A stretch of DNA of 64,000 bases. Source: Kushneria marisflavi. GTDB taxonomy: Bacteria > Pseudomonadota > Gammaproteobacteria > Pseudomonadales > Halomonadaceae. Numbering within the stretch: position 1 is the first letter of the stretch; every line of letters begins with the position of its first letter. Positions 19,626-28,476 of this stretch are shown here, one piece after another. The notes below the pieces were generated by a model, which made no database searches, was not told the origin of the DNA, and saw only the letters and a list, made by a program, of their open reading frames with translations. The stretch lies in the NCBI RefSeq assembly GCF_002157205.1, contig NZ_CP021358.1, positions 3,162,001 through 3,226,000 of the forward strand, read 5' to 3'. The position numbers and the translations under genes are program-made.

Positions 19626-19668
19626 TCGACACGGCTATCGTGCAATATCACAAGCCAACAAGAGCGAA

Positions 19669-19695
19669 CGCCACCCGCAGGGGTGGCGTTTTTTT
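19669..19695 (+). terminator. Rho-independent terminator of gdhB
   Basis: CGCCACCC and GGGTGGCG form an 8-bp perfect stem around GCAG, followed by seven T residues. It begins 44 bases after the glutamate dehydrogenase stop. Confidence 0.93.
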
Positions 19696-19740
19696 ATGTT
19701 ACATTGCTCATCGTCTGCTTCGAACACGGGATGACGTACC

Positions 19741-20565
19741 ATGTCTGCCAGCCTCCATTCATTGCATATTTATCCGGTCAAGTCGCTGGGCGGCATCGAC
19801 GTGCATCAGTCGGTATTGACGGCAGAGGGACTGCGTCATGACCGACGCTGGGTCATCACCGATGAAAAGGGCGATTTCATCACCCAGAGAGGCTGTGCCC
19901 GCATGGCGACGCTGGTACCTGCCATCGATGAGTATCACCTGATTCTTCAATCGCCTGATCGGCGCCATCTTTACATTCCGCTTGCACCGCCGCAGGCCTC
20001 TCCCTCCCGGGTACGAATTTTTGGTAACGAGTGTCGGGGCCTTGATGAGGGCGATGAAGCCGCCCATTGGCTGAGCGCCTTTCTTGAGCGTCCCGTCAGG
20101 CTCAAGCGGGTGCCCCGCGACAACCAGCGTCGTGTCAGTCCCGAGCGTCTGGGAGATCATGTGGCGCATACCGGATTTGCCGATGGCTACCCACTACTGG
20201 TGGCTTCACTGTCCTCGCTGGCCGCACTCAACGAACGTCTGGCCACGCAGGGGCTACCGGCGCTGCCCATGTCACGTTTTCGGCCCAATATCGTCATTGA
20301 GGGCGCACCTCCCTTTGCCGAGCATGGCATGACCAGACTGGAAGGGGAGAATCTGTCACTGTGGCTGTGCAAGCCCTGTGAGCGCTGTCGTATTACTACC
20401 ATCAACCAGTGCAGTGGCGACATCGCCGTGCCCGGCGAGCCCCTGAAAACCCTGATGGCCATGGATCACGTGTCAGCCGGCAGGGCCTTTTTTGGCGAAA
20501 ATGCCGTCGTCATGCAGGGGGACGGTCAATCGCTATATACCAAAATGGCACTACGAATGCGCTAG
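19741..20565 (+). CDS. MOSC-domain protein (YcbX-like, no ferredoxin domain)
   Basis: MOSC proteins bind molybdenum cofactor; YcbX and mARC relatives reduce N-hydroxylated compounds. The 274 residues contain the N-terminal beta-barrel (LHIYPVKSLGGI, GLRHDRRWVITDEKG, FITQRGCARMATL) and the MOSC core (DGYPLLVASLSSL, MSRFRPNIVIEG, then KPCERCRITTI with the putative molybdenum-ligand cysteine). E. coli YcbX is about 369 residues with a C-terminal 2Fe-2S ferredoxin domain. That domain is absent here, so electrons must come from another protein if it is a reductase. The pyrD and rlmKL genes nearby mirror the E. coli pyrD-ycbX-rlmKL neighbourhood. Confidence 0.9.
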   Translation: MSASLHSLHIYPVKSLGGIDVHQSVLTAEGLRHDRRWVITDEKGDFITQRGCARMATLVPAIDEYHLILQSPDRRHLYIPLAPPQASPSRVRIFGNECRGLDEGDEAAHWLSAFLERPVRLKRVPRDNQRRVSPERLGDHVAHTGFADGYPLLVASLSSLAALNERLATQGLPALPMSRFRPNIVIEGAPPFAEHGMTRLEGENLSLWLCKPCERCRITTINQCSGDIAVPGEPLKTLMAMDHVSAGRAFFGENAVVMQGDGQSLYTKMALRMR

Positions 20566-20680
20566 TCAAAAGCATCGCCAAATACGCAGGCTTTGTTATG
20601 CTGTGGCCGCTTTGCCGACCGACCAGGATTTCATCTGCTGTGCATATCGGCATCAACGGATTATTCCAACGAGAGACATC

Positions 20681-21814
20681 ATGAAAAATACAATCTTGTA
20701 TCTGGCACTGGGCATGGGCGTCGGGCTTGGAACTCTCTCGGGTCAGGCACTGGCCAACAAGAGCCCGGCCCTTGAGCGTGCCGAGCAGGCGGCAAGCCAG
20801 GTCGATCTTTCCGATGCCATTCAGCGTGATACGGATGGCATGAGCCGATCCATGTATCTGGGCTCAAAACCGGTATCCCATGATTTTGACGTCACCCAGG
20901 GCGGTGAATACATCATCGAAGCTCGGGCCTTTCACGGCACGTCCGGACTTTATGAGGTCAATGCCGAGTTGCGTGATGACGCCGGCCAGACGCTTGCTAC
21001 GGCCAGCGGTAACAATCAGACCAACGGCTTGATGATTCGCCATCAACTTGAGCCAGGCACCTATCATGTGGTGATTACCGGCCAAAGCCGCAGCCCGGCG
21101 CGCGATCAGACGCAGTCTGTCACCGTTTCCGTGCAGCAGGCTGATGCCAGCGTTCGCGGGGCGGGACTGGCCGATGCCAATCGCATCGAGCGACTGGGGA
21201 ATCCCGACGTCGCCGCTGCCAATAATCCTGATGCACCGGCACGGCTGGGGCGCGAGGGAGCGGTTCAGGGCGATGCCACACTGGCCGGCGTTGGTACGTC
21301 CCAGCGTAGTGCCAGCAAGACGGCCGCGCCCGATGGCCCGGCGATCAAGCCCGGTCCTTCCGGCAGGGCACTTGAGCGTGCCGCTCAGTCCGGTACGGTT
21401 GAGGAAGGCGAAGGTCTGGCGGCTGACCAGGGCAGCATCAACACCGCGCGAAAAAGCGGGCAATCGGCCACAGCCGATGAGAATGTCTCACCCGTTCGTG
21501 AGCGAATTCTGCGTGACGTGCCTATAAGGACCAACGGAGAAGTGCTGAAGTTTGAAGTCGTCACTGCCGGCACCGTGACCGTTGACAGCTTCACGATGGA
21601 CTCCAGCGGTAACTATCGCATCTCCGGCGAGCTCCTGGACAGCAACGGCAATGTCGTGGCCAGCGATAGCGGCAGCGGCTTCCAGGGCGACTTCCATCTG
21701 CGCGAATCGCTTGAGCCCGGAATTTACAGCGTGCGCGTGCGTGGCCAGAAGTTTGGCGGCGTTCGTGGTGGCGCCAACAACTTCACACTGCGTATCGAGC
21801 AGCCGGGCGATTGA
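20681..21814 (+). CDS. Exported protein with two PPC-like beta domains
   Basis: 377 residues from the ATG at 20681, with GAGAG upstream. A signal peptide of about 23 residues ends near GQALA. Two similar beta-sandwich domains resemble bacterial pre-peptidase C-terminal (PPC) domains. The first (about 60-150) carries HDFDVTQGGEYIIEA and HQLEPGTYHVVITGQS; the second (about 280-377) carries LKFEVVTAGTVTVDSFTMDS and ESLEPGIYSVRVRGQKFGG. About 125 residues rich in Gly, Ala, Asp and Ser join them. No catalytic domain is visible, unlike the proteases in which PPC domains usually occur. It is probably periplasmic or surface-located. Function is unknown; it lies between the MOSC gene and pyrD. Confidence 0.72.
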   Translation: MKNTILYLALGMGVGLGTLSGQALANKSPALERAEQAASQVDLSDAIQRDTDGMSRSMYLGSKPVSHDFDVTQGGEYIIEARAFHGTSGLYEVNAELRDDAGQTLATASGNNQTNGLMIRHQLEPGTYHVVITGQSRSPARDQTQSVTVSVQQADASVRGAGLADANRIERLGNPDVAAANNPDAPARLGREGAVQGDATLAGVGTSQRSASKTAAPDGPAIKPGPSGRALERAAQSGTVEEGEGLAADQGSINTARKSGQSATADENVSPVRERILRDVPIRTNGEVLKFEVVTAGTVTVDSFTMDSSGNYRISGELLDSNGNVVASDSGSGFQGDFHLRESLEPGIYSVRVRGQKFGGVRGGANNFTLRIEQPGD

Positions 21815-21878
21815 CCCTTCCTGCATGGCCCGGGGCATGCCCCGGGCCTGATCCATCTGCTTCCAAGGACCTGCCCTC

Positions 21879-22919
21879 ATGTACAAGGCCGCTCGTGCGC
21901 TGCTGTTTCGTCTCGACCCTGAAACGGCCCATGGCCTGACATTGTCATCACTGGATCTGGCGCATCGCTTTCATCTGCAGCGGGCACTGGTGTCTTCATT
22001 TGTCGAGGACCCTGTCACGCTGATGGGCCTTCGCTTTGCCAATCGGGTCGGTCTGGCCGCCGGGCTGGACAAGAACGCCGAGCATCTTGATGCGTTGGGG
22101 GCGCTGGGGTTTGGTTTTGTGGAAGTCGGCACCGTGACGCCCAGAGCGCAGAACGGAAATCCGAAACCGCGCCTTTTTCGTCTCCCCGAAAGCGGGGCGA
22201 TCATCAACCGCATGGGGTTCAACAATCAGGGCGTGGATCAGCTGATCGCCAATGTGGCCAAAAGTCGTTACGACGGGGTGCTTGGTATCAACATTGGCAA
22301 GAATCTCACCACGCCGGTCGAGAAGGCCGTGGATGACTACATGGCCTGTCTGCGCGCGGTGCATGCTCATGCGCACTATGTCACTGTTAATATATCTTCA
22401 CCCAACACACCCGGACTTCGTAGCCTGCAGTTTGGCGAGCAGCTCAATGCACTGCTATCGGCACTGCAACAGGAAAACCAGGCGCTTAATCAGCGTCATG
22501 GCCGCCGTGTGCCGCTGGCAGTCAAGATTGCACCGGACATGAGTGAGCCGGAAACGGACCTGGTGGCCGAATGCCTGAAGGCCTGCGAAGTGGAGGCAAT
22601 GATCGGTACCAATACGACCGTTAGTCGTGACGGGATCGCAGGCAGTCCTCATGCCGAGGAAGCCGGTGGACTATCGGGCCGGCCGGTGAGGCAGTCGTCA
22701 ACGACGATTGTCAGGCGTTTGCGCGAGAAGCTGCCCGAGATCACCATCATTGGCGTTGGCGGCATTGATAGCGGCGAAGCGGCACTGGAAAAGCAGCAGG
22801 CCGGTGCCGATCTGGTTCAGCTCTATAGCGGATTGATCTATGAAGGGCCGACGCTGGTCGAACAGTGCGCCCGAGCGTTAAGAGACAGTGCTTCGAAAGA
22901 AAAAAGGGCGGCGTTATAA
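21879..22919 (+). CDS. pyrD: Dihydroorotate dehydrogenase (quinone), class 2
   Basis: Membrane-associated FMN enzyme that oxidises dihydroorotate to orotate, passing electrons to quinone, in pyrimidine synthesis. The 346 residues include the N-terminal amphipathic membrane helix (YKAARALLFRLDPETAHGL), GLAAGLDKNAEHLDALGALG with its FMN contacts, PKPRLFRLPES, NRMGFNNQG, and NISSPNTPGLRSLQ with the class 2 catalytic serine. Further along are the FMN phosphate motifs IGVGGIDSGEAA and QLYSGLIYEGP. It follows the PPC gene by 64 bp and converges with rmf. Confidence 0.97.
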   Translation: MYKAARALLFRLDPETAHGLTLSSLDLAHRFHLQRALVSSFVEDPVTLMGLRFANRVGLAAGLDKNAEHLDALGALGFGFVEVGTVTPRAQNGNPKPRLFRLPESGAIINRMGFNNQGVDQLIANVAKSRYDGVLGINIGKNLTTPVEKAVDDYMACLRAVHAHAHYVTVNISSPNTPGLRSLQFGEQLNALLSALQQENQALNQRHGRRVPLAVKIAPDMSEPETDLVAECLKACEVEAMIGTNTTVSRDGIAGSPHAEEAGGLSGRPVRQSSTTIVRRLREKLPEITIIGVGGIDSGEAALEKQQAGADLVQLYSGLIYEGPTLVEQCARALRDSASKEKRAAL

Positions 22920-22988
22920 AAGACCGGGCACGTGCGTCACGTCCCCGGATATCATGTCATGCGATGGGTTCAATGGTTCCGAAGGCGA

Positions 22989-23198
22989 TCAGGTGGTCGC
23001 CATCGGATTAACGTGCAGACCCGAGACCCCTGTCATGCCGGACCATTGCGCTTCACGGCCTTCACGCCAGCCGCTCATCCAGGACTCCCGCATTTCAATG
23101 CCCTGACTGGGGCAGTCGTCTCTGGAGCGCCCGGTCACACCGGCCTTATAACCACTGACATAGGCTTTCTGGAAGGGATCACGTTTCTGTCTTTTCAT
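22989..23198 (-). CDS. rmf: Ribosome modulation factor RMF
   Basis: Small basic protein that converts 70S ribosomes to inactive 100S dimers in stationary phase. The start at 23198 yields MKRQKRDPFQKAYVSGYKAG, collinear with E. coli RMF (MKRQKRDRLERAHQRGYQAG), and has GAGGTT upstream. At 69 residues it is longer than the 55-residue E. coli protein; the extra C-terminal part includes GMTGVSGLHVNP. The core GRSRDDCP and MSGWREGRE segments are conserved. It converges with pyrD. Inverted repeats lie upstream (GATAGTG/CACTATC at 23240-23264 and ACAC/GTGT at 23215-23229). Confidence 0.95.
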   Translation of the reverse strand: MKRQKRDPFQKAYVSGYKAGVTGRSRDDCPSQGIEMRESWMSGWREGREAQWSGMTGVSGLHVNPMATT

Positions 23199-23239
23199 TG
23201 GATAACCTCGCTTCACACAAAAAAAGTGTTTCGATCCGA

Positions 23240-23264
23240 GATAGTGTGCGATGACGCCACTATC
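23240..23264. repeat. Inverted repeat upstream of rmf
   Basis: GATAGTG (23240-23246) and CACTATC (23258-23264) are perfect arms with an 11-base loop, 42-66 bases before the rmf start. It may be a leader hairpin or an operator in the region shared by divergent rmf and rlmKL. A TTGACA at 23279-23284 on the plus strand may be a -35 for rlmKL, though no strong -10 is properly spaced. Confidence 0.4.
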
Positions 23265-23402
23265 GCAGGGGTCGTAGGTTGACAGCGATCGTGCGATCTT
23301 TCGTAGCTACCCCTATACCTTTACAGCAGCAACAAGACGCTGTCGAAAATCATTTTCATCTAAGTAAATCACTTATTAATCTTTTCAGGAATATGACACC
23401 GC

Positions 23403-25616
23403 ATGATGCCTTCCAGCACTGAACAATCATCGGAGACGGCTCATGAGGAGCTTGCCTTTCTCGCCACCTGTCCGCGCAGCATGGAAGCCCTGCTGGCCGA
23501 GGAACTGACAGGGCTCGGTGCTACCATCGCGCGTACCAGCGTCTCGAGCGTTCACGGCAGTGCGACACGTGAGGTGCTCTATCGTCTTTGTCTGTGGTCG
23601 CGTCTGGCCAATCGCGTCATTCTGGTGGCCGGACGTTTCGAGGATATCGAGGATGGGCCGGGGTTGGTGGCAGCCTCCAACAGCATCGAATGGGAGACCC
23701 TCATTGCTCCTGATGCCAGCCTGCGGGTCGATTTCCACGGCGAAAGTGCCCAGATCCGGCATACCCGCTTCGGTGCGCAGTGCATCAAGGATGGCGTGGT
23801 AGACCGTTTTCAGGATCATGGCCGGGTGCGCCCGGATATCGACCCGAAAGCGGCAGATCTGCGCCTTTACGCGCATCTGCATCGTGGCAGGCTGGTGCTT
23901 GGAATCGATCTTTCCGGTGACAGCCTGCACCTGCGCGGCTATCGCCTTGATGGCGCCAGCGCCCCGCTCAAGGAAAACCTGGCAGCAGCGCTGCTGGTCC
24001 GTGCTGACTGGCCTGCACGCGCCGTTCGAGGCGAGAGTCTTTTCGATCCGATGTGTGGGTCGGGAACGCTTTTGATCGAGGCGGCTCTCATGGCCTGCGA
24101 TGTTGCCCCCAACCTGACACGGGCGCGCTTTGGCTTTCACGGTTGGGCCGGTCACGACGAGGCGCTGTGGCAGAATATTCACGGTGAGGCTGCGAACCGT
24201 GCCCGGGTCGGTCGACGTGAATGCCGGCTGACCCTGTGCGGTCGCGACCATAACCTGCGCGCGGTAGAGTCGGCCCGTGCCAACGCCGGTCGTGCCGGAG
24301 TCGAGTCACTGATTCAGATTGAACACGGTGATGCGCTCTCGACTCCTCCTGTGATGACGCCCGGCCTTGTGATCACCAATCCGCCCTATGGTGAGCGCCT
24401 GGGTGAGCTGCCGGCGTTGATCAGTCTGTATCAGGGGCTGGGGGCGCTGCTGCGCGAGCACTTTGCCGGCTGGTCGGTCGCGCTTCTGACCGGTGATCCG
24501 AAGCTCGGTCATCGGCTTGGCATGAAGGCCCACCGCCAGTACGCCTTCAAGAACGGCAGCCTGGATACAAAGCTTTTGCTCATTGACGTGCATGAGCGAG
24601 TGCGTCCGGAAGGGGGGGAGCCTGCGCAGGCCGCCATCAAAAGCGATGAAGATGCCGGCGCCGTGACCCATTCGGCCGGCGCGCAGATGTTTGCCAACCG
24701 CCTCAGGAAAAATCGGAAGCGTCTGTCAAAATGGCTCAAGCGCTCCGGGGTTGAATGCTACCGGCTTTATGACGCGGATATGCCTGAATACGCATTGGCC
24801 ATCGATATCTACGGTGGATGGGTTCATGTGCAGGAATATGCCGCACCACGCTCGGTCGATGCCAATCAGGCCGAGCGTCGTTTGCTCGAGGCGATCGGCG
24901 TGCTGCCGGAGGTGCTGGAGATTCCGGCAGACTACATTTTCCTGAAGCGCCGCGAACGGCAGGCGGGGCGCGCTCAGTACGAGCGTCGTGACAGCTCCGG
25001 TCAGCGCTTTCAGGTCAGCGAGGGAGACGCCAGGCTCTGGGTCAATTTGCGTGACTACCTGGATACCGGGTTGTTTCTGGATCACCGGCCGGTGCGTCGC
25101 TGGCTGCATGACAACTCGGCCGGCAAGCGAGTGCTCAACCTGTTTTGCTATACCGCCACGGCCAGCGTGCAGGCCATATTGGGTGGGGCTGCCGAGAGCC
25201 TGAGCATCGACATGTCCAACACCTATCTTGGCTGGGCCGAGGACAACTTCCGGCTCAACCGGCTCAACATGTCACGTCACAAACTGCTGCGTGAGGACTG
25301 CATGGCCTGGCTTGAAAGATCTGGGCCGCAGTTTGATCTCATCTTCATGGACCCGCCGACGTTCTCCAACTCCAAGAAGATGGACAACGTGCTGGATATT
25401 CAGCGTGACCACGCTCACATGATCGAGCGTGCCATGGTGCATCTGGCGTCTGAAGGCACGCTGCTGTTTTCCAACAACCTGCGTCGTTTCAAAATGGATG
25501 ACGCCATGGGCGAGCGTTTCGATGTGACGTCGCTGTCAAAACAGATGCTGGATCCGGACTTCGAACGCCGGCCGGACATTCATCACGTTTATCAGATTCG
25601 CCATCGCAGCGCCTAG
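23403..25616 (+). CDS. rlmL: Bifunctional 23S rRNA methyltransferase RlmKL
   Basis: Fusion enzyme that makes m2G2445 (RlmL half) and m7G2069 (RlmK half) in 23S rRNA. The 737 residues are slightly longer than E. coli's 702. The RlmL half has a THUMP domain (about 10-170), then FDPMCGSGTLLIEAALMA and the catalytic NPPYGERLGEL. The RlmK half has LNLFCYTATASVQAI as SAM motif and FMDPPTFSNSKKMDN. Two ATG codons at 23403 and 23406 are both possible starts. The stop overlaps by four bases the stop of the convergent WGR gene. Confidence 0.96.
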   Translation: MMPSSTEQSSETAHEELAFLATCPRSMEALLAEELTGLGATIARTSVSSVHGSATREVLYRLCLWSRLANRVILVAGRFEDIEDGPGLVAASNSIEWETLIAPDASLRVDFHGESAQIRHTRFGAQCIKDGVVDRFQDHGRVRPDIDPKAADLRLYAHLHRGRLVLGIDLSGDSLHLRGYRLDGASAPLKENLAAALLVRADWPARAVRGESLFDPMCGSGTLLIEAALMACDVAPNLTRARFGFHGWAGHDEALWQNIHGEAANRARVGRRECRLTLCGRDHNLRAVESARANAGRAGVESLIQIEHGDALSTPPVMTPGLVITNPPYGERLGELPALISLYQGLGALLREHFAGWSVALLTGDPKLGHRLGMKAHRQYAFKNGSLDTKLLLIDVHERVRPEGGEPAQAAIKSDEDAGAVTHSAGAQMFANRLRKNRKRLSKWLKRSGVECYRLYDADMPEYALAIDIYGGWVHVQEYAAPRSVDANQAERRLLEAIGVLPEVLEIPADYIFLKRRERQAGRAQYERRDSSGQRFQVSEGDARLWVNLRDYLDTGLFLDHRPVRRWLHDNSAGKRVLNLFCYTATASVQAILGGAAESLSIDMSNTYLGWAEDNFRLNRLNMSRHKLLREDCMAWLERSGPQFDLIFMDPPTFSNSKKMDNVLDIQRDHAHMIERAMVHLASEGTLLFSNNLRRFKMDDAMGERFDVTSLSKQMLDPDFERRPDIHHVYQIRHRSA

Positions 25617-25894
25617 CGGGCATCCAGTAGCGAGAGCTGGCGTACGGCGTCCCGGGCTTCCGGGGCGTCATCGCTTGTTTCCAGTACCTTGGAAAAGCCT
25701 CGCAGGCGCTGGATATGGTCCACGTCGCTGACCCAGGTCATGGCCTGGGTATAGTCTTCAGCCAGCGCGTGCTGAATGCCTCCGTAGGCCGTGCCGATCT
25801 GTCCCCAGGCGCGGACAAAGATCCAGTCACCGAACATGTCCTGATGGACGTGCACGAGTACATAGTCATGTTCGCTTTCCCAGCGGATGATCAA
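25613..25894 (-). CDS. Small WGR-domain protein
   Basis: A 93-residue protein consisting of little but one WGR-like domain: VLVHVHQDMFGDWIFVRAWG then QIGTAYGG, matching the family pattern of LxxDLFGxWxLxRxWGRIG. In larger proteins WGR domains bind nucleic acid (PARP family, some MolR-like regulators). The best start is TTG at 25894, with AGGAG seven bases upstream; this gives MIIRWESEHDYV. A longer in-frame extension to 26035 has no ribosome site and unlikely composition. It converges with rlmKL (stop codons overlap) and diverges from pdxB. The domain call rests on motif similarity; the role is unknown. Confidence 0.7.
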   Translation of the reverse strand: MIIRWESEHDYVLVHVHQDMFGDWIFVRAWGQIGTAYGGIQHALAEDYTQAMTWVSDVDHIQRLRGFSKVLETSDDAPEARDAVRQLSLLDAR

Positions 25895-26067
25895 GGCAGC
25901 GCTCCTGTGTAGTATTGAAGGCGAAGAACATGAGGGCAGTACTGCCGTTAGCGCCGACAGGTCGCTGATTGTAACGGTCGCGGGCGTTTCGACAAAGCAG
26001 AGCACACCGTCGGTCATTGACGCTCGGGGTGCCATCCATTCACGGTAGTGCAGGTATCGATTGAATC

Positions 26068-27219
26068 ATGCGTATTGTGGCAGATGAGAATATCCCGCTG
26101 GCCGAGGCCTTTTTCGCCGATCACGGCGAACTGGTACGGCTGCCCGGGCGAGAAATGAGTCGCGAGCAGGTGCGCGATGCCGACATTCTGCTGGTGCGGT
26201 CGGTAACACGCATCAATGCCGAGCTGCTTGAAGGATCACGCGTGAAGTTCGTGGGGACGGCGACCATCGGGCGTGATCACGTCGATGAACAATGGCTGTC
26301 ACAGCAGGGCATCGGTTTTGTCAGTGCGCCGGGATGCAATGCCGATTCGGTGGGCGACTATGTGATCTCGACGCTGCTGTTGTTCGGCGAGCAGGATGGC
26401 GTGGCATTGACTGATCGGGTGGTTGGCGTCGTGGGAGCAGGCAACGTCGGGGGTCGGCTGGTCGAGCGGCTCCGTGCGCTGGGCATTCGCTGTCTGGTCT
26501 GTGATCCGCCGCGGGCCGAGCAGGAGGGCAGTGAAGGCTTTACAGGTCTTGATGACCTGATCGAGAAGGCCGATGTCATCTCCGTGCATACGCCGCTGAT
26601 CCGCGAGGGCGATCATCCCACACATCATCTTCTTGCCGAGCGGCACATCGAAGCGCTACGTACCGATCAGATTCTGATCAGTGCCGGACGGGGAGACTGT
26701 GTGGACGGTCAGGCTCTGAAGGCACGGCTGGAGCGCGACCCGGATCTGCGTGTGGTGCTGGATGTATGGGAAAACGAACCTGACATCGATGAAGCCCTTT
26801 ACCGTCTTGCCGCCATCGCCACGCCCCATATTGCCGGTTACAGTCTGGATGGCAAGCTGCGCGGCACCGAGATGTTGTATCAGGCCATGAGCCGCCATTT
26901 TGGTCTGCCAGTGCGCAAGCGGCTGGGTCAGCTCAAGCCCGAGAACTGGCTGCGCCGGATTGCCATTTCCCGTCGGGCACCGCCGCAGGAAGCACTGCTG
27001 CTGTGCACGCGCACCTGCTATGACGTGCGCCGCGATACCCTGCTGTTTGAGCGCTATCGACGCCAGTATGGCATGGCAAAAGGGTTTGATCTGATGCGCC
27101 GCGAATATCCGGTACGACGCGAGTTTTCAACGCTGCGTGTTGAGCTCAAGCACAGCGCCGGCGCCGTGCGGGAAGTGCTGGAAAATGCCGGTTTTGCCAT
27201 TCGATCACCGCGCAAATAG
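26068..27219 (+). CDS. pdxB: Erythronate-4-phosphate dehydrogenase
   Basis: NAD-dependent 2-hydroxyacid dehydrogenase for the second step of DXP-dependent pyridoxal phosphate synthesis. The 383 residues start MRIVADENIPLAEAFF, typical of PdxB. The NAD domain has GVVGAGNVGGRLVERL; catalytic regions are LISAGRGDCVDGQAL (Arg), LDVWENEPDID (Glu) and TPHIAGYSLDGKLRGTEMLY (His). The C-terminal roughly 90 residues form the PdxB-specific dimerisation domain, which separates it from other family members. It is transcribed alone and converges with an MFS gene. Confidence 0.95.
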   Translation: MRIVADENIPLAEAFFADHGELVRLPGREMSREQVRDADILLVRSVTRINAELLEGSRVKFVGTATIGRDHVDEQWLSQQGIGFVSAPGCNADSVGDYVISTLLLFGEQDGVALTDRVVGVVGAGNVGGRLVERLRALGIRCLVCDPPRAEQEGSEGFTGLDDLIEKADVISVHTPLIREGDHPTHHLLAERHIEALRTDQILISAGRGDCVDGQALKARLERDPDLRVVLDVWENEPDIDEALYRLAAIATPHIAGYSLDGKLRGTEMLYQAMSRHFGLPVRKRLGQLKPENWLRRIAISRRAPPQEALLLCTRTCYDVRRDTLLFERYRRQYGMAKGFDLMRREYPVRREFSTLRVELKHSAGAVREVLENAGFAIRSPRK

Positions 27220-27315
27220 CATTCATCTCACTTGATGGCGTGACCCCAGGCATGACCGCTGTCCGGTCGTGTCGCTTGCCCGGAGTCGTCTCGAAGGACG
27301 TCCGGGCCATCCTGC

Positions 27316-28476
27316 CTATATGTATCGATGCAACAACCAGACCCCTAGCGCACTGACGCCAAGACTCAGGGCGGCAAATATCGTGAAAGTCGCGTTGTAG
27401 CCCTGAGATCCGACCAGCCAGCCGGCCAGCGGTGATCCCATGATCTGCCCGATCGAGGTGGCCAGCAGTGGCGGAACGGGACCAAGCGATGGAGTATCCA
27501 GCATGATTTCGGTGCCCCTGATGAGATAAAAGCCGGTCAGGGTCATGTAGCCGGCGCCAAACAGGGCTGCCGAGAGCAGCGCCTGTAAAAAATTGCTCGG
27601 GTCCAGCGCCAGCAGGGCCAGCGCGGCGGCAATCACCACAAGGCCGCCGGCATGCGTTGCAACCGCCCCAAAGCGGGCGATGAGATCGCCGGCGCTACCA
27701 CCGGCCAGGCCGCCAACGCCAACGGCCAGCCACATCCAGGCCGCCTGACTGGACGCCATGCCACCGCCAGTCATGACGGCGTCGGGGGCAAATACCCAGT
27801 AGGCGGCACTGGCAACACCCGTCAGGGCTGCCAGTCCGCTCAGGCGCGCCATGCTGAACCACTGCCAGGGCGCCACCGATGAGAGCGCTTCCCGCCGCTG
27901 CGGTTGCTCAACGTCTCGCTGTTCGCGGGGTAGATAATATAGTGCGCCCATGGCCCCCAGGGCTGCCAGCACGGCGAAACCGATATAGGCGCTGCGCCAG
28001 GCTTCTGCCCAGATCAAAACGGCCGGCATGGCAAAGGCGATCCCTACGCTGGTGCCCGCATTGGTAATGGCATTGACTCGTCCTCGCAGACTGGCCGGGA
28101 CGATTCGATAGACCGCCTCGGCCATGACCGGTGAAGAGAGGCCCGTGCTGAGACCGCAGATCAGGACGCCGCCGGCCAGTATCGGTGATGAGGGCGCCAG
28201 CGCAATCATGATCAACCCGGTCATTGATAGAACGATCGCTACTACTGCCGTCTGGCGTACCCCCAGAAAACGGGTAATGGCCGGCGCGGCAATGATGGCG
28301 ATGACGAAACTCAAAAACGGCAGTGCGCCAATGATGCCGGCCATGGCGGGCCGAATGGTCATTTCATCACGCATGGCCGGCAGAAAAAGCCCGAAGACGA
28401 AGCGTGCCAGACCGTACGTGATGGCGATGACGCCGCTGCCGAGAATAGCCATGCCCACCGAGGTCAAAGGCCTCAT
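27316..28476 (-). CDS. MFS transporter, probable efflux (YbfB-like)
   Basis: 386-residue major facilitator with about 12 hydrophobic segments. The N-terminal half has ITYGLARFVFGLFLPAM, a pattern seen in YbfB/YjiJ-type members, and CGLSTGLSSPVMAEAVYRIV; a loop after TM6 is basic and acidic (REQRDVEQPQRRE). The start codon overlaps the stop of the upstream TetR gene by four bases (ATGA), so the two are translationally coupled. A dedicated TetR repressor with an adjacent operator suggests export of a small, possibly toxic compound; the substrate is not visible. Confidence 0.87.
   Translation of the reverse strand: MRPLTSVGMAILGSGVIAITYGLARFVFGLFLPAMRDEMTIRPAMAGIIGALPFLSFVIAIIAAPAITRFLGVRQTAVVAIVLSMTGLIMIALAPSSPILAGGVLICGLSTGLSSPVMAEAVYRIVPASLRGRVNAITNAGTSVGIAFAMPAVLIWAEAWRSAYIGFAVLAALGAMGALYYLPREQRDVEQPQRREALSSVAPWQWFSMARLSGLAALTGVASAAYWVFAPDAVMTGGGMASSQAAWMWLAVGVGGLAGGSAGDLIARFGAVATHAGGLVVIAAALALLALDPSNFLQALLSAALFGAGYMTLTGFYLIRGTEIMLDTPSLGPVPPLLATSIGQIMGSPLAGWLVGSQGYNATFTIFAALSLGVSALGVWLLHRYI

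Noticed and set aside
23403..25616. Fusion of two methyltransferase domains as a novel fusion
   Set aside because: This is the known RlmKL architecture of gammaproteobacteria.
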